From: Bacteroidota bacterium
Lineage (GTDB): Bacteria > Bacteroidota > Bacteroidia > Bacteroidales > Porphyromonadaceae
DNA: 64,000 nt
Assembly (NCBI GenBank): GCA_023395395.1
Contig: JAEWZH010000018.1
Location: forward strand, 1-64,000
Reading direction: 5' to 3'
In this document: one piece after another, positions 44,318 through 54,325 of the stretch
Layout of the letters: each line of letters opens with the position of its first letter
Numbering within the stretch: the first letter of the stretch is position 1
The notes under the pieces: model-generated
What the model was told of the DNA's origin: nothing
Database searches by the model: none
Seen by the model: only the letters and a program-made list of their open reading frames with translations
Translations under genes and position numbers: made by a program

Positions 44318-45676
44318 ATGATGGGAGATTTTATGGACGGTGTATTGCCGATAAAGGATAAAGCGAAGAACCAGCGTACGATCATCAAGGTGATTGGAGT
44401 CGGTGGAGGTGGCGGTAATGCAGTAAACTATATGTACAGACAGAATGTGGAGAATGTCTCCTATCTGCTCTGTAATACCGACCAACAGCATCTAGATGCT
44501 TGCGATGTCCCTCACACTATTTGTCTAGGCGAGAAGACCACTAAGGGGCTTGGGGCAGGAAATAATCCTCGTCTAGCACATGATGCTGCAGAGGAAAGTG
44601 AGGAGAAAGTGCGAGAGGCACTGAATGATGGCACAGAGATGGTATTTATCACAGCCGGTATGGGCGGTGGAACAGGTACAGGAGCTGCTCCCGTGATAGC
44701 TCGTATTGCTAAGAGTATGGGTATCCTAACGGTAGGTATCGTGACTATCCCTTTCCTCTTTGAGGGGCGTAGCAAGATCTTGCAGGCCATTGATGGAGTG
44801 GAGGAGCTGAAGAAGAATGTCGATGCTATCCTAGTAGTGAACAATGAGCTCCTGAATAAGATTTACCCAGATCTAAAGATGACGGAGGGTTTCCGAAAAG
44901 CCGATGAAACTTTGACGACTAGTACTCGCTCAATATCTGAGATGATTACCATCCCTGGAATTGTTAACCTCGACTTTAACGATGTAAAGACGACATTGGA
45001 GTCGGGAGGAGTATCAATTATCACTCGCGGCTTTGCCAGCGAAGAGGAGGGTCTTAAGAAGGCAATGCAAGAGGCACTCGACTCACCTCTACTCAATACT
45101 TCCAACTTCAGCCAAGCTACTCGTCTATTGATTCAGGTGACTTACAAACCAGATCATGAGCCTACGACCAAGATGGCGGAGGAGCTCAAGGATATGACGG
45201 CAAAAGTGACAACTAAGTTTGACTTCATCTGGGGTATGAGCGAGCGTGATGATGAGACGATGGAAAATGATCTCGGCTTTATCTTGCTTGCTTCAGGCTT
45301 TGATGATAGTGTCATGATTGCTGATGAATACCAAGACGAGATTCCACGGAGGAGCAAGGAGGAAGAGGAAAAGACAATCGGCAACTACTATGGGAGCGAT
45401 CTTTCGCAAGCTAATACCTACAAGGAGTATGAGACTGTGATTTTTACCGATGAATTGCTGGTCAATAATGGCTTTATTTCTCTGGTCAATCAACGTCCTA
45501 CACTGACGCGGTCTAAAGAGCAGTTAGAGACTATCAGGCAGTTTATCGAGGGGGATAATGGATTTGGAAATTGGAGCCCTCAATGTGTGGTCTCATATCC
45601 TAAAGAGAGTAAGCCGGTAAATAGATTTAATAGCGGAGCTTCGACTGGAGGGTTGATAAAATTTGGTGATGATTAA
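44318..45676 (+). CDS. ftsZ: Cell division protein FtsZ
   Basis: Tubulin-like GTPase that forms the division ring; 452 residues from the ATG at 44318, 8 bases after ftsA (a TTG overlapping the ftsA stop is less likely). Visible are IKVIGVGGGGGNAVNYM, the tubulin signature GGGTGTG (about 115-121) and the T7 loop NLDFNDVKTTL. The C-terminal part is extended and ends KPVNRFNSGASTGGLIKFGDD-like without the proteobacterial DIPAFLR peptide, so its FtsA contact must differ. Confidence 0.95.
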   Translation: MMGDFMDGVLPIKDKAKNQRTIIKVIGVGGGGGNAVNYMYRQNVENVSYLLCNTDQQHLDACDVPHTICLGEKTTKGLGAGNNPRLAHDAAEESEEKVREALNDGTEMVFITAGMGGGTGTGAAPVIARIAKSMGILTVGIVTIPFLFEGRSKILQAIDGVEELKKNVDAILVVNNELLNKIYPDLKMTEGFRKADETLTTSTRSISEMITIPGIVNLDFNDVKTTLESGGVSIITRGFASEEEGLKKAMQEALDSPLLNTSNFSQATRLLIQVTYKPDHEPTTKMAEELKDMTAKVTTKFDFIWGMSERDDETMENDLGFILLASGFDDSVMIADEYQDEIPRRSKEEEEKTIGNYYGSDLSQANTYKEYETVIFTDELLVNNGFISLVNQRPTLTRSKEQLETIRQFIEGDNGFGNWSPQCVVSYPKESKPVNRFNSGASTGGLIKFGDD

Positions 45677-45690
45677 TTATTTTGGAATAT

Positions 45691-46140
45691 ATGGGACTTG
45701 TAGAGCAAGTAAACGAAGGTATTAAGCAGGCAATGCTCAGTCGGGATAAGGTAAGACTAGAAGCTCTGCGTGCAATGAAAAAGGAGTTTCTTGAGGCAAT
45801 GACAGCTAAGGGTGCTTCTCATGAACTTAGTGATGAGCAAGCGCTCAAGATTGTAGCTAAGTTGGTTAAGCAACGGGAAGAGAGCGCAAGTCTCTATCGT
45901 GATGCTGATCGCCTAGAGCTTGCCGAAGCTGAGGAGGCCGAATCGGAGGTATTCAAGGGATTTCTACCAGTACAACTCTCCGAGGAGGAGATTGAAGTAA
46001 AGGTAAGAGCGATTATTGACCGCCTAGGAGTAACTGATATCAAGGGTATGGGTCAAGTGATGGCTGCTGCGACTAAAGAACTTGGGGCCTCGGCTGAAGG
46101 TAAAGTAATTTCACAGATTGTCAAGAAGCTATTATCATAA
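45691..46140 (+). CDS. GatB/YqeY-domain protein
   Basis: A 149-residue helical protein like YqeY, related to the C-terminal tRNA-binding domain of GatB. Recognisable segments are MLSRDKVRLEALRAMKKEF, KIVAKLVKQREESASLY, GFLPVQLSEEEIE and KGMGQVMAAATKEL. The function is not settled; involvement with tRNA or amidotransferase is only suggested by homology. It begins 14 bases after ftsZ and may be cotranscribed with it. Confidence 0.88.
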   Translation: MGLVEQVNEGIKQAMLSRDKVRLEALRAMKKEFLEAMTAKGASHELSDEQALKIVAKLVKQREESASLYRDADRLELAEAEEAESEVFKGFLPVQLSEEEIEVKVRAIIDRLGVTDIKGMGQVMAAATKELGASAEGKVISQIVKKLLS

Positions 46141-46184
46141 ACTAAGACATTTTACAAGCTGTTTTTATATAGACGTTTTTTATC

Positions 46185-48392
46185 ATGAATGTAATCACTA
46201 AGACCATCACAATGGGTGATGGACGCACCATTACTATTGAGACAGGCAAGCTAGCGAAGCAAGCCGATGGTGCCGTAACTGTTCGCATGGGCAACACCGT
46301 ATTGTTGGCAACAGTTACAGCTGCACAGGATGCTAATCCTGGGGTAGATTTTATGCCTCTTCAGGTAGAGTATAAGGAGAAATTTTCGGCTATCGGTCGT
46401 TTCCCCGGAGGATTTACCCGTAGAGAGGGTAGGGCTTCTGACTACGAGATTTTGATTTGCCGTTTGGTTGATAGAGCTCTTCGTCCTCTTTTCCCAGAGG
46501 ACTATCATGCTGAGGTCTTTGTCAATATCACCCTTTATAGCGGTGACATAAATGAGCTTCCAGACCAGCTTGCAGGTCTTGCTGCATCTGCTGCACTTGC
46601 AGTGAGTACTGTACCTTTTCAGGGACCTATTTCCGAGGTGCGTGTGATTAGACTTGATGGTAATTTCATAGTAAATCCAACTAAAGAACAGCTCGACAAA
46701 GCCGATATTGATCTAATGGTGGCTGCCACGATGGATAATATCATGATGGTTGAGGGTGAGATGAAGGAGGTACAAGAGGCTGATATGCTGGAGGCGATTA
46801 AGGTGGCTCATGAGGCAATCAAGGAGCAGTGCCAGATCCAGATAGAGCTGATGAAAGAGTGTGGAACTACAGAGAAGCGCACCTATTGCCACGAGGAAAA
46901 TGATGAGGAGCTCAAGAAGCAGGTGCATGATTTTTGTTACGACAAAGCTTATGCTGTAGCTACCTCTGGAACATCCAAGCATGAGCGTGGCGATGCCTTT
47001 GCTCAAATTGTTGCCGACTTCAAAGCTCAGTTTACTGAAGAGGAATTGGCGGTGAAGGAAGGGATGATCAACCGCTATTATCATGCAGTGGAAAAAGAGG
47101 CAATGCGTCGTATGATATTGGATGAAGGCAAGCGTCTTGATGGTCGTGATACCAAGACTATTCGTCCAATTTGGTGTGAGGTTGATGCCCTCCCAGCACC
47201 TCATGGTTCATCTATTTTTACGCGAGGTGAGACTCAATCTCTGGCTACTGTTACCCTAGGGACAAAGAGCGACGAGAAGCTTGTTGATGACGTACTCAAT
47301 TATGGTAAGGATCGTTTCCTCCTCCATTATAACTTCCCTCCATTTTCTACGGGTGAGGCACGTCCACAACGTGGTGTAGGGCGTCGTGAGATTGGTCATG
47401 GCAATTTGGCTCAGCGTGCGCTTAAGGCAGTGATACCAGCAGACTATCCATACGTCATTCGTATTGTCAGCGATATCTTGGAGAGTAATGGTTCGTCTTC
47501 GATGGCAACCGTATGTGCGGGTACCCTAGCTCTTATGGATGCTGGAGTAAAGATTAAGAAACCAGTGAGCGGTATAGCCATGGGATTGATCTCTGAGAAT
47601 AAGGGTCAGAACTACGCTATCCTCTCGGATATACTTGGTGACGAGGATCATCTTGGTGATATGGACTTTAAGGTCACAGGTACTCGTGATGGTATCACAG
47701 CTACCCAAATGGATATTAAGGTAGATGGTCTTAGCTATGAAATTTTAGAGAATGCTCTTGCACAAGCCAAGGCAGGTCGAATGCACATTCTCGACAAGAT
47801 CACTGAGGTCATCTCAGAACCACGTGCAGACTTTAAGCCACAGACTCCACGCATCGTGACAATGCGTATTCCTAAGGAGTTTATCGGTGCTGTGATTGGG
47901 CCTGGTGGTAAGATTATCCAAAGCATCCAAGAGGAGAGTGGTGCGAGTGTCAATATCGAGGAGGTAGATAATGTCGGTCTGATTGAAATAGCCGCAGCAG
48001 GTAAGGCTCCAATCGAAAAGGCACTAGAGATGATCAATGCCATTGTGGTCATTCCTGAGGTTGGCAAGGTATACGAGGGTAAGGTAAAGAGCGTAATGCC
48101 GTATGGGGCCTTTGTAGAATTCCTGCCCGGAAAGGAGGGCCTGCTACATATCTCTGAGTGGGACTGGAAGCGCTTTGAAACAATCGAGGAAACCGGTATT
48201 GAAGAGGGTCAAAAGCTACAAGTCGTACTTCTAGAGATTGACCCAAAGACTGGGAAGTTCCGTCTATCTCGCAAGGCTATTATGGAGAAGCCCGAGGGCT
48301 GGGTAGACCGACCAGAGCGTCCGCGTAATGATCGCCCACGCAATAGTGATCGCCCACGTGGAGAGCGGAATAATCACCGCGACAACGATTGA
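46185..48392 (+). CDS. pnp: Polyribonucleotide nucleotidyltransferase (PNPase)
   Basis: Phosphorolytic 3'-5' exoribonuclease that works in mRNA decay with RNases such as the RNase G encoded upstream. The 735-residue protein has two RNase PH domains ([18 protein letters not shown], and [23 protein letters not shown]), then a KH domain ([15 protein letters not shown], ~560-615) and S1 domain ([20 protein letters not shown], ~625-695). A short tail rich in Arg, Asn and Asp (from ~705) is an addition seen in several Bacteroidetes PNPases. Confidence 0.96.
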   Translation: MNVITKTITMGDGRTITIETGKLAKQADGAVTVRMGNTVLLATVTAAQDANPGVDFMPLQVEYKEKFSAIGRFPGGFTRREGRASDYEILICRLVDRALRPLFPEDYHAEVFVNITLYSGDINELPDQLAGLAASAALAVSTVPFQGPISEVRVIRLDGNFIVNPTKEQLDKADIDLMVAATMDNIMMVEGEMKEVQEADMLEAIKVAHEAIKEQCQIQIELMKECGTTEKRTYCHEENDEELKKQVHDFCYDKAYAVATSGTSKHERGDAFAQIVADFKAQFTEEELAVKEGMINRYYHAVEKEAMRRMILDEGKRLDGRDTKTIRPIWCEVDALPAPHGSSIFTRGETQSLATVTLGTKSDEKLVDDVLNYGKDRFLLHYNFPPFSTGEARPQRGVGRREIGHGNLAQRALKAVIPADYPYVIRIVSDILESNGSSSMATVCAGTLALMDAGVKIKKPVSGIAMGLISENKGQNYAILSDILGDEDHLGDMDFKVTGTRDGITATQMDIKVDGLSYEILENALAQAKAGRMHILDKITEVISEPRADFKPQTPRIVTMRIPKEFIGAVIGPGGKIIQSIQEESGASVNIEEVDNVGLIEIAAAGKAPIEKALEMINAIVVIPEVGKVYEGKVKSVMPYGAFVEFLPGKEGLLHISEWDWKRFETIEETGIEEGQKLQVVLLEIDPKTGKFRLSRKAIMEKPEGWVDRPERPRNDRPRNSDRPRGERNNHRDND

Positions 48393-48408
48393 TAGAAATA
48401 CATAATCT

Positions 48409-48455
48409 ATAGGGTGACTATCGAGATATTATTATCTTGGTAGTCACCCTATGTT
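48409..48455 (+). terminator. Stem-loop after pnp
   Basis: ATAGGGTGACTA (48409-48420) pairs with its complement at 48441-48452, and the inner CGAGATA/TATCTTG can extend it. There is no strong T-run, so termination is likely but not sure. Confidence 0.6.
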
Positions 48456-48504
48456 TAATGGATAAAGTAATCTAAGCATGGTGTATATTGTTAAAAATAT
48501 TTAG

Positions 48505-48512
48505 TAACTTTG
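48505..48512 (+). promoter_or_regulatory. -7 element for the GH20 gene
   Basis: TAACTTTG, 47 bases before the ATG at 48560. Confidence 0.6.
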
Positions 48513-48559
48513 TAAGGGTAAGAAGCAATAATATAACCAACACTATAAATAGATTTTAT

Positions 48560-50968
48560 ATGAAGAAAGTACTGAAGGTTGTGCTGGCAACTGTTGCAAC
48601 TGCTGTAGCTATAGTAGCTTGTAGTGAGGGAGCGAGTACCATTGTGGATCATCCGTACAATGCGGGTATCAACATTATCCCAATGCCATTATCGCTAGAG
48701 CAGACGGGAGAGGGAAGCTTTGAGCTTACCAAGAATGTCGCTTTTGTCGCTGATGGAGAGGAACTATCGCAGATTTCTGAATTCTTCGCTGCAAAGATTA
48801 AGGGTTCTACTGGATTTGATTTACAGACGATTGTCACAAGCAAAAACCCTAAGCAGGAGATCGCTTTTGTACTTGTTGGAGCTGATGTGGTACCGGCAAA
48901 TGAAGGATATACACTGGACGTATCCGCTGATGGTATCAAGATTCAGGCTCAGACACCGAGAGGAATCTTCTGGGGTATGCAGACGCTTCTCCAGCTACTC
49001 CCTGCTGAGATTGAGAGTCACGATGTCATCCGAAATGTCGAGTGGAAGATTCCTTACGTTTCGGTAGTTGATGAACCTCGATTTGGCTACAGAGGACAGC
49101 ATCTCGATCCATGTCGCCACTTCCTCACGGTAGAAGAGACCAAGAAGTTTATTGATGTCCTCTCGATGCTTAAAATCAATAAGATGCACTGGCATCTAAC
49201 AGAAGATCAAGGCTGGCGTATTGAGAGCAAGGTATTTCCAAAGCTCACCGAGGTGGCAAGCAAGCGCATCGAGGGTGATGGGAGTACTTATGGACCATTC
49301 TTCTACACTCAGGAGGAGATCAAAGATATTGTGGCGTATGCTAAGGATCGCTATGTAGAAGTAATCCCTGAAATTGAATTTCCAGGGCATAATGTAGGAG
49401 TAATCACTGCATATCCTCAGCTTGGATGTTGGGGAGAAGAATTCCCTTATGAGGTAAGGAATATTTGGGGTGTCTCAGACGAAGTACTTTGTGCTGGTAA
49501 TGATGAGGTGTTTGAGTTTGCCCAGAAGATACTAGATGAGATTATCCCCCTATTTGATAGCGAGTACTTCCATATCGGAGGAGATGAGGCTCCCAAGCGT
49601 ATCTGGGCGCAGTGCCCTAAGTGCCAAGCCCGCATCAAGGCAGAGGGTCTAAAGGATGAGTATGAATTACAGAGCTACTTTATCCACCGAATTGAGGAGA
49701 TTGTACTGAGTCACGGCAAAAAGATGATTGGCTGGGAGGAAATCCTAGAGGGAGGCTTAGCTCCTAGTGCGATTGTGATGAGTTGGACAGGTGAGCAGGG
49801 CGGTATCACTTCTGCCAATATGGGGCATGATGTGATAATGACTCCTGCAAGTGGAGGTCTTTATATCGACCACTATCAGGGTGATCCAGCTATCGAACCT
49901 CAGGCTATTGGTGGTTTTTCGACTTTGGAAAGGGTGTATAGCTACAATCCTATTCCTGATGCTATCGAGGGAGATAAGCGTCACCATGTCTTGGGCGTGC
50001 AGGCAAATCTTTGGTCAGAGTATTTCTATGAGAGTTGGCAAAACGAGTACCACGCTTTTCCTCGTGAGATAGCAGTGGCTGAGATTGCTTGGACACCTCT
50101 AGAAAAGAAGGATTTTGCAGACTTTGAGCGTCGTCTGCAGAATATGCAGAAGCGTCTCGACTACCACGATATGATGTACTATATCCCACAACCTGAGCAG
50201 CAGAATTTGGGAGGAAGTATCAATACCGTTGCCTTTGTCGATAGTACCACTCAGGCGTTTAAGACCAATAGCCACGTGCATAAGGTGATTTATACACTTG
50301 ATGGTTCAGAGCCTACTGCAACAAATGGTACTGAGTATTCCGAGCCACTTACCTTTACTGAAGATGCTACATTAAAAATCAGATCTCTTGTCCTTGGAGG
50401 CAAGATGAGTCCTGTACGTGAGATCAATATTCTCAAGCAGGCTTATGCTCCAGCCGTTGCACAGGTTGAGGATGGAGGGATTGCCAAAGGCATTAACTTC
50501 GGTGTCAAGCATGGTCGCTTTACCAAGGCTGATGAGGTGCTAGCACTTCCAACTGATAGCCTCCAGTGGAGCGAAGGTATTGAATTCTCCAAGAGTGGTC
50601 TGCCGTTCTACATTGAGAATCGATTGGAACACCTTATGGCCAATGTCAATCACTTTGGTGGTATCTACGAAGGATATATCAATATCCCAGAGGATGGTGT
50701 TTATCGCTTCAGTTCATTGCATCCCAAACTCTGGCTCAATGATCAGCTGATTATTGATAATGAGGGAGAGGTGATGAAGACGGCTCGTCGAGATACCTCT
50801 TTAGCACTCGGCAAAGGTCTACACAAGATCAAGATCGTGACGATTGGGGAAATACAAGGGGGATGGCCTACTTTCTGGAACGATGTTCGTCTTCGGTGGT
50901 CACGGATGGATAGAGGAGAGAAGCTAGCGTTTATTCCTGATGAAGCTTTCTTCCACTCGGTGAAGTAA
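48560..50968 (+). CDS. Beta-N-acetylhexosaminidase (GH20) lipoprotein
   Basis: Removes terminal GlcNAc/GalNAc from glycans. From the ATG at 48560 it has a lipoprotein signal peptide ending AIVACS (Cys21), so it is membrane-anchored. A GH20b domain (about 35-170) precedes the catalytic barrel with the Asp-Glu pair Asp342-Glu343 in HIGGDEAPKR, and HWHLTEDQGWRIE. A chitobiase-type C-terminal domain (TLDGSEPTATNGTEY) and a PA14-like segment (GVYRFSSLHPKLWLNDQLI, ~710-730) follow, for a total of 802 residues. An in-frame codon at 48488 would spoil the signal peptide. It stands alone between promoter and terminator; host or peptidoglycan glycans are likely substrates. Confidence 0.92.
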   Translation: MKKVLKVVLATVATAVAIVACSEGASTIVDHPYNAGINIIPMPLSLEQTGEGSFELTKNVAFVADGEELSQISEFFAAKIKGSTGFDLQTIVTSKNPKQEIAFVLVGADVVPANEGYTLDVSADGIKIQAQTPRGIFWGMQTLLQLLPAEIESHDVIRNVEWKIPYVSVVDEPRFGYRGQHLDPCRHFLTVEETKKFIDVLSMLKINKMHWHLTEDQGWRIESKVFPKLTEVASKRIEGDGSTYGPFFYTQEEIKDIVAYAKDRYVEVIPEIEFPGHNVGVITAYPQLGCWGEEFPYEVRNIWGVSDEVLCAGNDEVFEFAQKILDEIIPLFDSEYFHIGGDEAPKRIWAQCPKCQARIKAEGLKDEYELQSYFIHRIEEIVLSHGKKMIGWEEILEGGLAPSAIVMSWTGEQGGITSANMGHDVIMTPASGGLYIDHYQGDPAIEPQAIGGFSTLERVYSYNPIPDAIEGDKRHHVLGVQANLWSEYFYESWQNEYHAFPREIAVAEIAWTPLEKKDFADFERRLQNMQKRLDYHDMMYYIPQPEQQNLGGSINTVAFVDSTTQAFKTNSHVHKVIYTLDGSEPTATNGTEYSEPLTFTEDATLKIRSLVLGGKMSPVREINILKQAYAPAVAQVEDGGIAKGINFGVKHGRFTKADEVLALPTDSLQWSEGIEFSKSGLPFYIENRLEHLMANVNHFGGIYEGYINIPEDGVYRFSSLHPKLWLNDQLIIDNEGEVMKTARRDTSLALGKGLHKIKIVTIGEIQGGWPTFWNDVRLRWSRMDRGEKLAFIPDEAFFHSVK

Positions 50969-50987
50969 GTGACCTGTAGACTAAGCT

Positions 50988-51030
50988 TAAAGGCGGTCCG
51001 TATCTCCTTTGGTACTGACCGCCTTTATTG
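50988..51030 (+). terminator. Terminator after the GH20 gene
   Basis: AAAGGCGGTC (50989-50998) and GACCGCCTTT (51017-51026) form a 10-bp stem with an 18-base loop. The loop contains the TTTG -33 box of the next gene. Confidence 0.85.
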
Positions 51031-51039
51031 CTACCTTTG
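51008..51039 (+). promoter_or_regulatory. Promoter of the TfoX-like gene
   Basis: TTTG (51008-51011), 20 bp, then TACCTTTG (51032-51039), a full consensus. The ATG at 51046 is only six bases after the -7 element, so the transcript should be leaderless or nearly so. Confidence 0.8.
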
Positions 51040-51045
51040 CAGAGT

Positions 51046-51402
51046 ATGAATGTTTCTGAGGAATATGCACGATATGCGGCAGATCAGTGCTCTGGCGCTG
51101 GGGAGATAAGATTACGCAAGATGTTTGGGGTATACTGCCTCTATTGCAATGACAAAGTGGTAGCCTTTCTCCAGCAGGATGAGTTTTTGCTCAAGCCAAC
51201 GGAAGAGGCTCGTCCATTACTTAAGGAGGTGATAGAGAAAGAACTCTTTCCTGGGTCGAGCGGTTTTTTTAGCATCACCGACATTGATAACCATCGGTAC
51301 ATGTCGGAGATTGTCCGTGCCACTTATGAAGCTCTACCTCCCCCTAAGCCTAAGAAACTCAAAAAGAGAGGAGGGCTGAAAGCAATTTTGGATGAAAGAT
51401 AG
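51046..51402 (+). CDS. TfoX/Sxy N-terminal domain protein
   Basis: A 118-residue protein with only the N-terminal TfoX domain: RKMFGVYCLYCNDKVVAFLQQDEFLLKPTEEA followed by a GFFSITD-type end. In gamma-proteobacteria TfoX/Sxy activates competence genes, but stand-alone N-terminal domains are widespread and of unknown function, so no competence role is claimed. The basic tail KPKKLKKRGGLKAIL may bind nucleic acid. It has its own promoter with almost no leader and ends at a shared bidirectional terminator. Confidence 0.82.
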   Translation: MNVSEEYARYAADQCSGAGEIRLRKMFGVYCLYCNDKVVAFLQQDEFLLKPTEEARPLLKEVIEKELFPGSSGFFSITDIDNHRYMSEIVRATYEALPPPKPKKLKKRGGLKAILDER

Positions 51403-51406
51403 GTAC

Positions 51407-51449
51407 AAAAAAACTACGCAGATACCGTTTGGAATCTGCGTAGTTTTTA
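51407..51449. terminator. Bidirectional terminator between the TfoX-like and Clp genes
   Basis: AAAAACTACGCAGAT and ATCTGCGTAGTTTTT form a perfect 15-bp stem with a 9-base loop; A- and T-runs on either side serve both strands. Confidence 0.92.
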
Positions 51450-51453
51450 ATTA

Positions 51454-53598
51454 TTACTTAGTCGCTATCTCAGGTTGGAGCAATCGCAGCTTCTCAGGCG
51501 ACCTCCCCTTGTCTACATCAATTAAGTAGCTGCCACCCGGAGCCACTTCCCCATCAATAATTGCTTGAGTAATCAAGTCCTCCACAAATTGTGCTATCGC
51601 ACGATTGAGTGGGCGTGCTCCTAGCTTAGAGTCATATCCCTTATCGGCGAGGAATATGCGTGCCTTATTGCTATAATCAATGGTAATCTCTAAAGCTTCA
51701 AGTCTGGTATTTAACTCTTGTAGCTGAATATCTACAATCGAGCGAATCACTTCAGGGCTAAGGGCATTGAAGGTCACAATTTTGTCGATACGATTGAGGA
51801 ATTCGGGCGCAAAGCTCTTCTTAAGCATCTTTTGAATTACCTCTTGCGAAAGCCTACTTATCTCCTCGGAGGTAGCATCTCGGAATCCAATGCCAGTGCC
51901 AAAATCATCCAGCTGACGAGTCCCTACATTGGAGGTCATAATCACAATCGTATTTTTAAAATTGACCTTGCTACCATTGCTATCGGTGAGTACACCATCA
52001 TCCAGTAGTTGTAGTAGGATATTATGGACATCTCCGTGCGCCTTTTCGATTTCATCAAAGAGAATCACTGAGTATGGTCTACGCTTCACCTTTTTGGTTA
52101 GCTCTCCTCCCTCATCATATCCGACATATCCGGGAGGGGCACCGACCAACCTAGATACGGTATGGCGCTCCATAAATTCACTCATGTCCACACGAATCAT
52201 CGCATCCTCACTGCCAAATAGCTCCTTAGCCAGATTCTTAGCTAGGTGGGTCTTACCAACCCCTGAAGAACCCAGAAATAGGAACGAACCGATAGGCTTT
52301 TGCGGGTTGCGCAAACCTATCTTATTGCGCTGAATAGCACTGGCGATGGCGTCGATGACATGGTCTTGCCCCTTTACCTTGGCTTTGAGCCTATCGGCTA
52401 ATCCAGCAAGGGAAGCGAGATCATCCTTGGTAAAAGACTCAACAGGGATACCACTCGAGAGTGATATGACCTTTTGTATCTCCGCTACTCCTACTATCAC
52501 CTTTTCGGTAAGCATCTCGCCACGCTCTAGACGAGACTTATACTGGTCAAACTCCTCTATCGCTACCTTCTCTTCGTCCCGATACCTGATAGCAAGCTCA
52601 TAGTTGCTTTCATTTACTGCCTTTTGCTTCATCGCTCTTGCCTCATTGATTTTTGCCTCGAAGTGCGAAAGATCTACAGGCTTTTGATTTGCCATAAAAG
52701 CATAAGCACCGGCTTCGTCTATTGCATCAATCGCCTTGTCAGGGAAGAAGCGATCCGTTACATATTGTGCAGTTAGCTTCACCGCGGCTTGAAGAGCATC
52801 ATCGGTGTAGTGGACATGATGGTGTGCCTCATATCTTGGTTGAAGTTTATAAAGTATCCGAAGTGTCTCGGACGCATCTGGAGCCTCTACGATTATCTTT
52901 TGAAATCTCCGCTCCATGGCACCATCTCTCTCAATCGTCTTGCGATATTCCTCTAGGGTAGTAGCACCAATCACTTTGATTTCTCCTCGAGAAAGTGCAG
53001 GTTTGAGTATATTGGCAGCATCTAGTCCCCCCTGGCTATTTCCGCTACCCATAAGGGTATGAATCTCGTCAATATAGAGGATGATATCCGGATTGGCCTT
53101 CAATTCCCTAATCATCCCTTTCATGCGCTCCTCAAACTGACCTCTATACATTGATCCCGCTACCATGCTAGCAAGGTCAATTGAGATGATACGCTTATTG
53201 AGAAGAGTGATGGGGACATCGTTCGCTACAATCTTTTGCGCCAACGCCTCTACGATGGCGGTCTTTCCGACTCCTGGTTCGCCAAGAAGGATAGGATTAT
53301 TCTTCTTCTTCCTCGTTAATATCTGAGCGATGCGTTGGATTTCATTCTCACGCCCGTGGATAGGATCTAATTTGTTCTGCCTAGCTAGATCGTTGAGCCA
53401 AGTGCCATATTGGTCTAGAGTAGGGGTGTCAGACTTCCCCTTACCTCCACCACTTGAATCTTTGCTAGACTCCTTTACTCCGTCACTTTCCTTACGATTG
53501 TCTTCCTCCTTGCCAAATAGTTCACCAAGGTCTTCATCAGGAAAGTTCGGGATTGACGCCATTATCTCCTGTGTATATTGTCTCTCTCTTTGCTTCAT
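51454..53598 (-). CDS. Clp ATPase (ClpC-like) lacking the N-terminal Clp_N domain
   Basis: AAA+ unfoldase of the ClpA/ClpC class, 714 residues. Two ATPase modules are complete: Walker A GEPGVGKT (106-113) and GSSGVGKT (443-450), Walker B ILYIDEIH, and a short UVR-like middle segment ([13 protein letters not shown]). A GIGF motif after the second module is the ClpP-docking loop, so it should feed a ClpP protease. The usual ~150-residue N-terminal double-repeat domain, which binds substrates and adaptors, is absent; only ~60 residues of acidic and Gly/Ser linker precede [12 protein letters not shown]. The start could instead be Met13, which has AGGAG in front. Confidence 0.88.
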   Translation of the reverse strand: MKQRERQYTQEIMASIPNFPDEDLGELFGKEEDNRKESDGVKESSKDSSGGGKGKSDTPTLDQYGTWLNDLARQNKLDPIHGRENEIQRIAQILTRKKKNNPILLGEPGVGKTAIVEALAQKIVANDVPITLLNKRIISIDLASMVAGSMYRGQFEERMKGMIRELKANPDIILYIDEIHTLMGSGNSQGGLDAANILKPALSRGEIKVIGATTLEEYRKTIERDGAMERRFQKIIVEAPDASETLRILYKLQPRYEAHHHVHYTDDALQAAVKLTAQYVTDRFFPDKAIDAIDEAGAYAFMANQKPVDLSHFEAKINEARAMKQKAVNESNYELAIRYRDEEKVAIEEFDQYKSRLERGEMLTEKVIVGVAEIQKVISLSSGIPVESFTKDDLASLAGLADRLKAKVKGQDHVIDAIASAIQRNKIGLRNPQKPIGSFLFLGSSGVGKTHLAKNLAKELFGSEDAMIRVDMSEFMERHTVSRLVGAPPGYVGYDEGGELTKKVKRRPYSVILFDEIEKAHGDVHNILLQLLDDGVLTDSNGSKVNFKNTIVIMTSNVGTRQLDDFGTGIGFRDATSEEISRLSQEVIQKMLKKSFAPEFLNRIDKIVTFNALSPEVIRSIVDIQLQELNTRLEALEITIDYSNKARIFLADKGYDSKLGARPLNRAIAQFVEDLITQAIIDGEVAPGGSYLIDVDKGRSPEKLRLLQPEIATK

Positions 53599-53601
53599 AT
53601 C

Positions 53602-53643
53602 AAAAATCCCCTCATATAAGTGTCTTTATACACTCATGAGGGG
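53602..53643 (-). terminator. Hairpin directly upstream of the Clp gene
   Basis: CCCCTCAT and ATGAGGGG (outer arms 53608-53615 and 53636-53643), with an inner AGTGT/ACACT stem, are followed on the minus strand by a T-run (53602-53606). It should terminate the kinase-like gene, yet it ends four bases before the Clp ATG, so it may be an attenuator in the Clp leader. Confidence 0.7.
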
Positions 53644-53657
53644 ACTATAAATAAATA

Positions 53658-54320
53658 TCATCCTAATTCTATTGGAAAACCTCGCCTCCTCATGAGCTCT
53701 ACTATCATATCCACCGCATAATCTATGCCAATGGACGAAAGCTTGATGGATAAGTCATAATTGTCAGCTCTACCCCAGTGGCGAGAGGTGTAATAGTTGT
53801 AGTATTCCCTACGACCTTTGTCTACCTTTTCTACCTCAGCCATAGCTTCTTCAAAAGTCTCTATCCCGCAACGGTCTTGTATATGCTTGGCTCTTAGTTC
53901 TATATCTTCAGCCACATATATAGATAGGAGGTTTGGATGTTCACGTAGTACATAGTCAGCGCACCTGCCGACAAATATGGCAGAACCTTTGATGGCTAGC
54001 TTCTGAATAGTTTCAGCTTGTAACGTAAAGAGATGATCATTGGAGAGATAGTTATTGGCATACATATAGAAGGTGTTGGGCATGCCTAGCGTGCCACCAA
54101 TTACGAGTGGCATCTCATAGGTATTCTTTTCGTCTGCTTTTTCAAAGAGTTCCCTTCTGATGTTGCTATCCTCAGCTGCCTTGTCGAGAAGCTCCTTCTC
54201 GTAAAGCTTCACCTTGAGCCTTTGTTGTAGTGCACAAGCCACCTTGTAGCCACCACTCCCAAAGGAGCGACCGATACAAATGGCAAAATTGCTCTTGGGG
54301 TAAATCATCTCATTTTCCAT
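53658..54320 (-). CDS. Cytidylate kinase-like family protein
   Basis: A 220-residue P-loop protein of the cytidylate-kinase-like group (PF13189 type). The N-terminal AICIGRSFGSGGYKVACALQ is the nucleotide-binding loop with the GSGG variant; KLYEKELLDKAAED and the YYTSRHWGRADNYDLSI C-terminal part are typical. True CMP kinase activity is unproven for this family. ATG at 54320 is preferred over a GTG at 54326. The CoA-transferase gene ends just before it, so the two are probably cotranscribed. Confidence 0.82.
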   Translation of the reverse strand: MENEMIYPKSNFAICIGRSFGSGGYKVACALQQRLKVKLYEKELLDKAAEDSNIRRELFEKADEKNTYEMPLVIGGTLGMPNTFYMYANNYLSNDHLFTLQAETIQKLAIKGSAIFVGRCADYVLREHPNLLSIYVAEDIELRAKHIQDRCGIETFEEAMAEVEKVDKGRREYYNYYTSRHWGRADNYDLSIKLSSIGIDYAVDMIVELMRRRGFPIELG

Positions 54321-54325
54321 AATCA

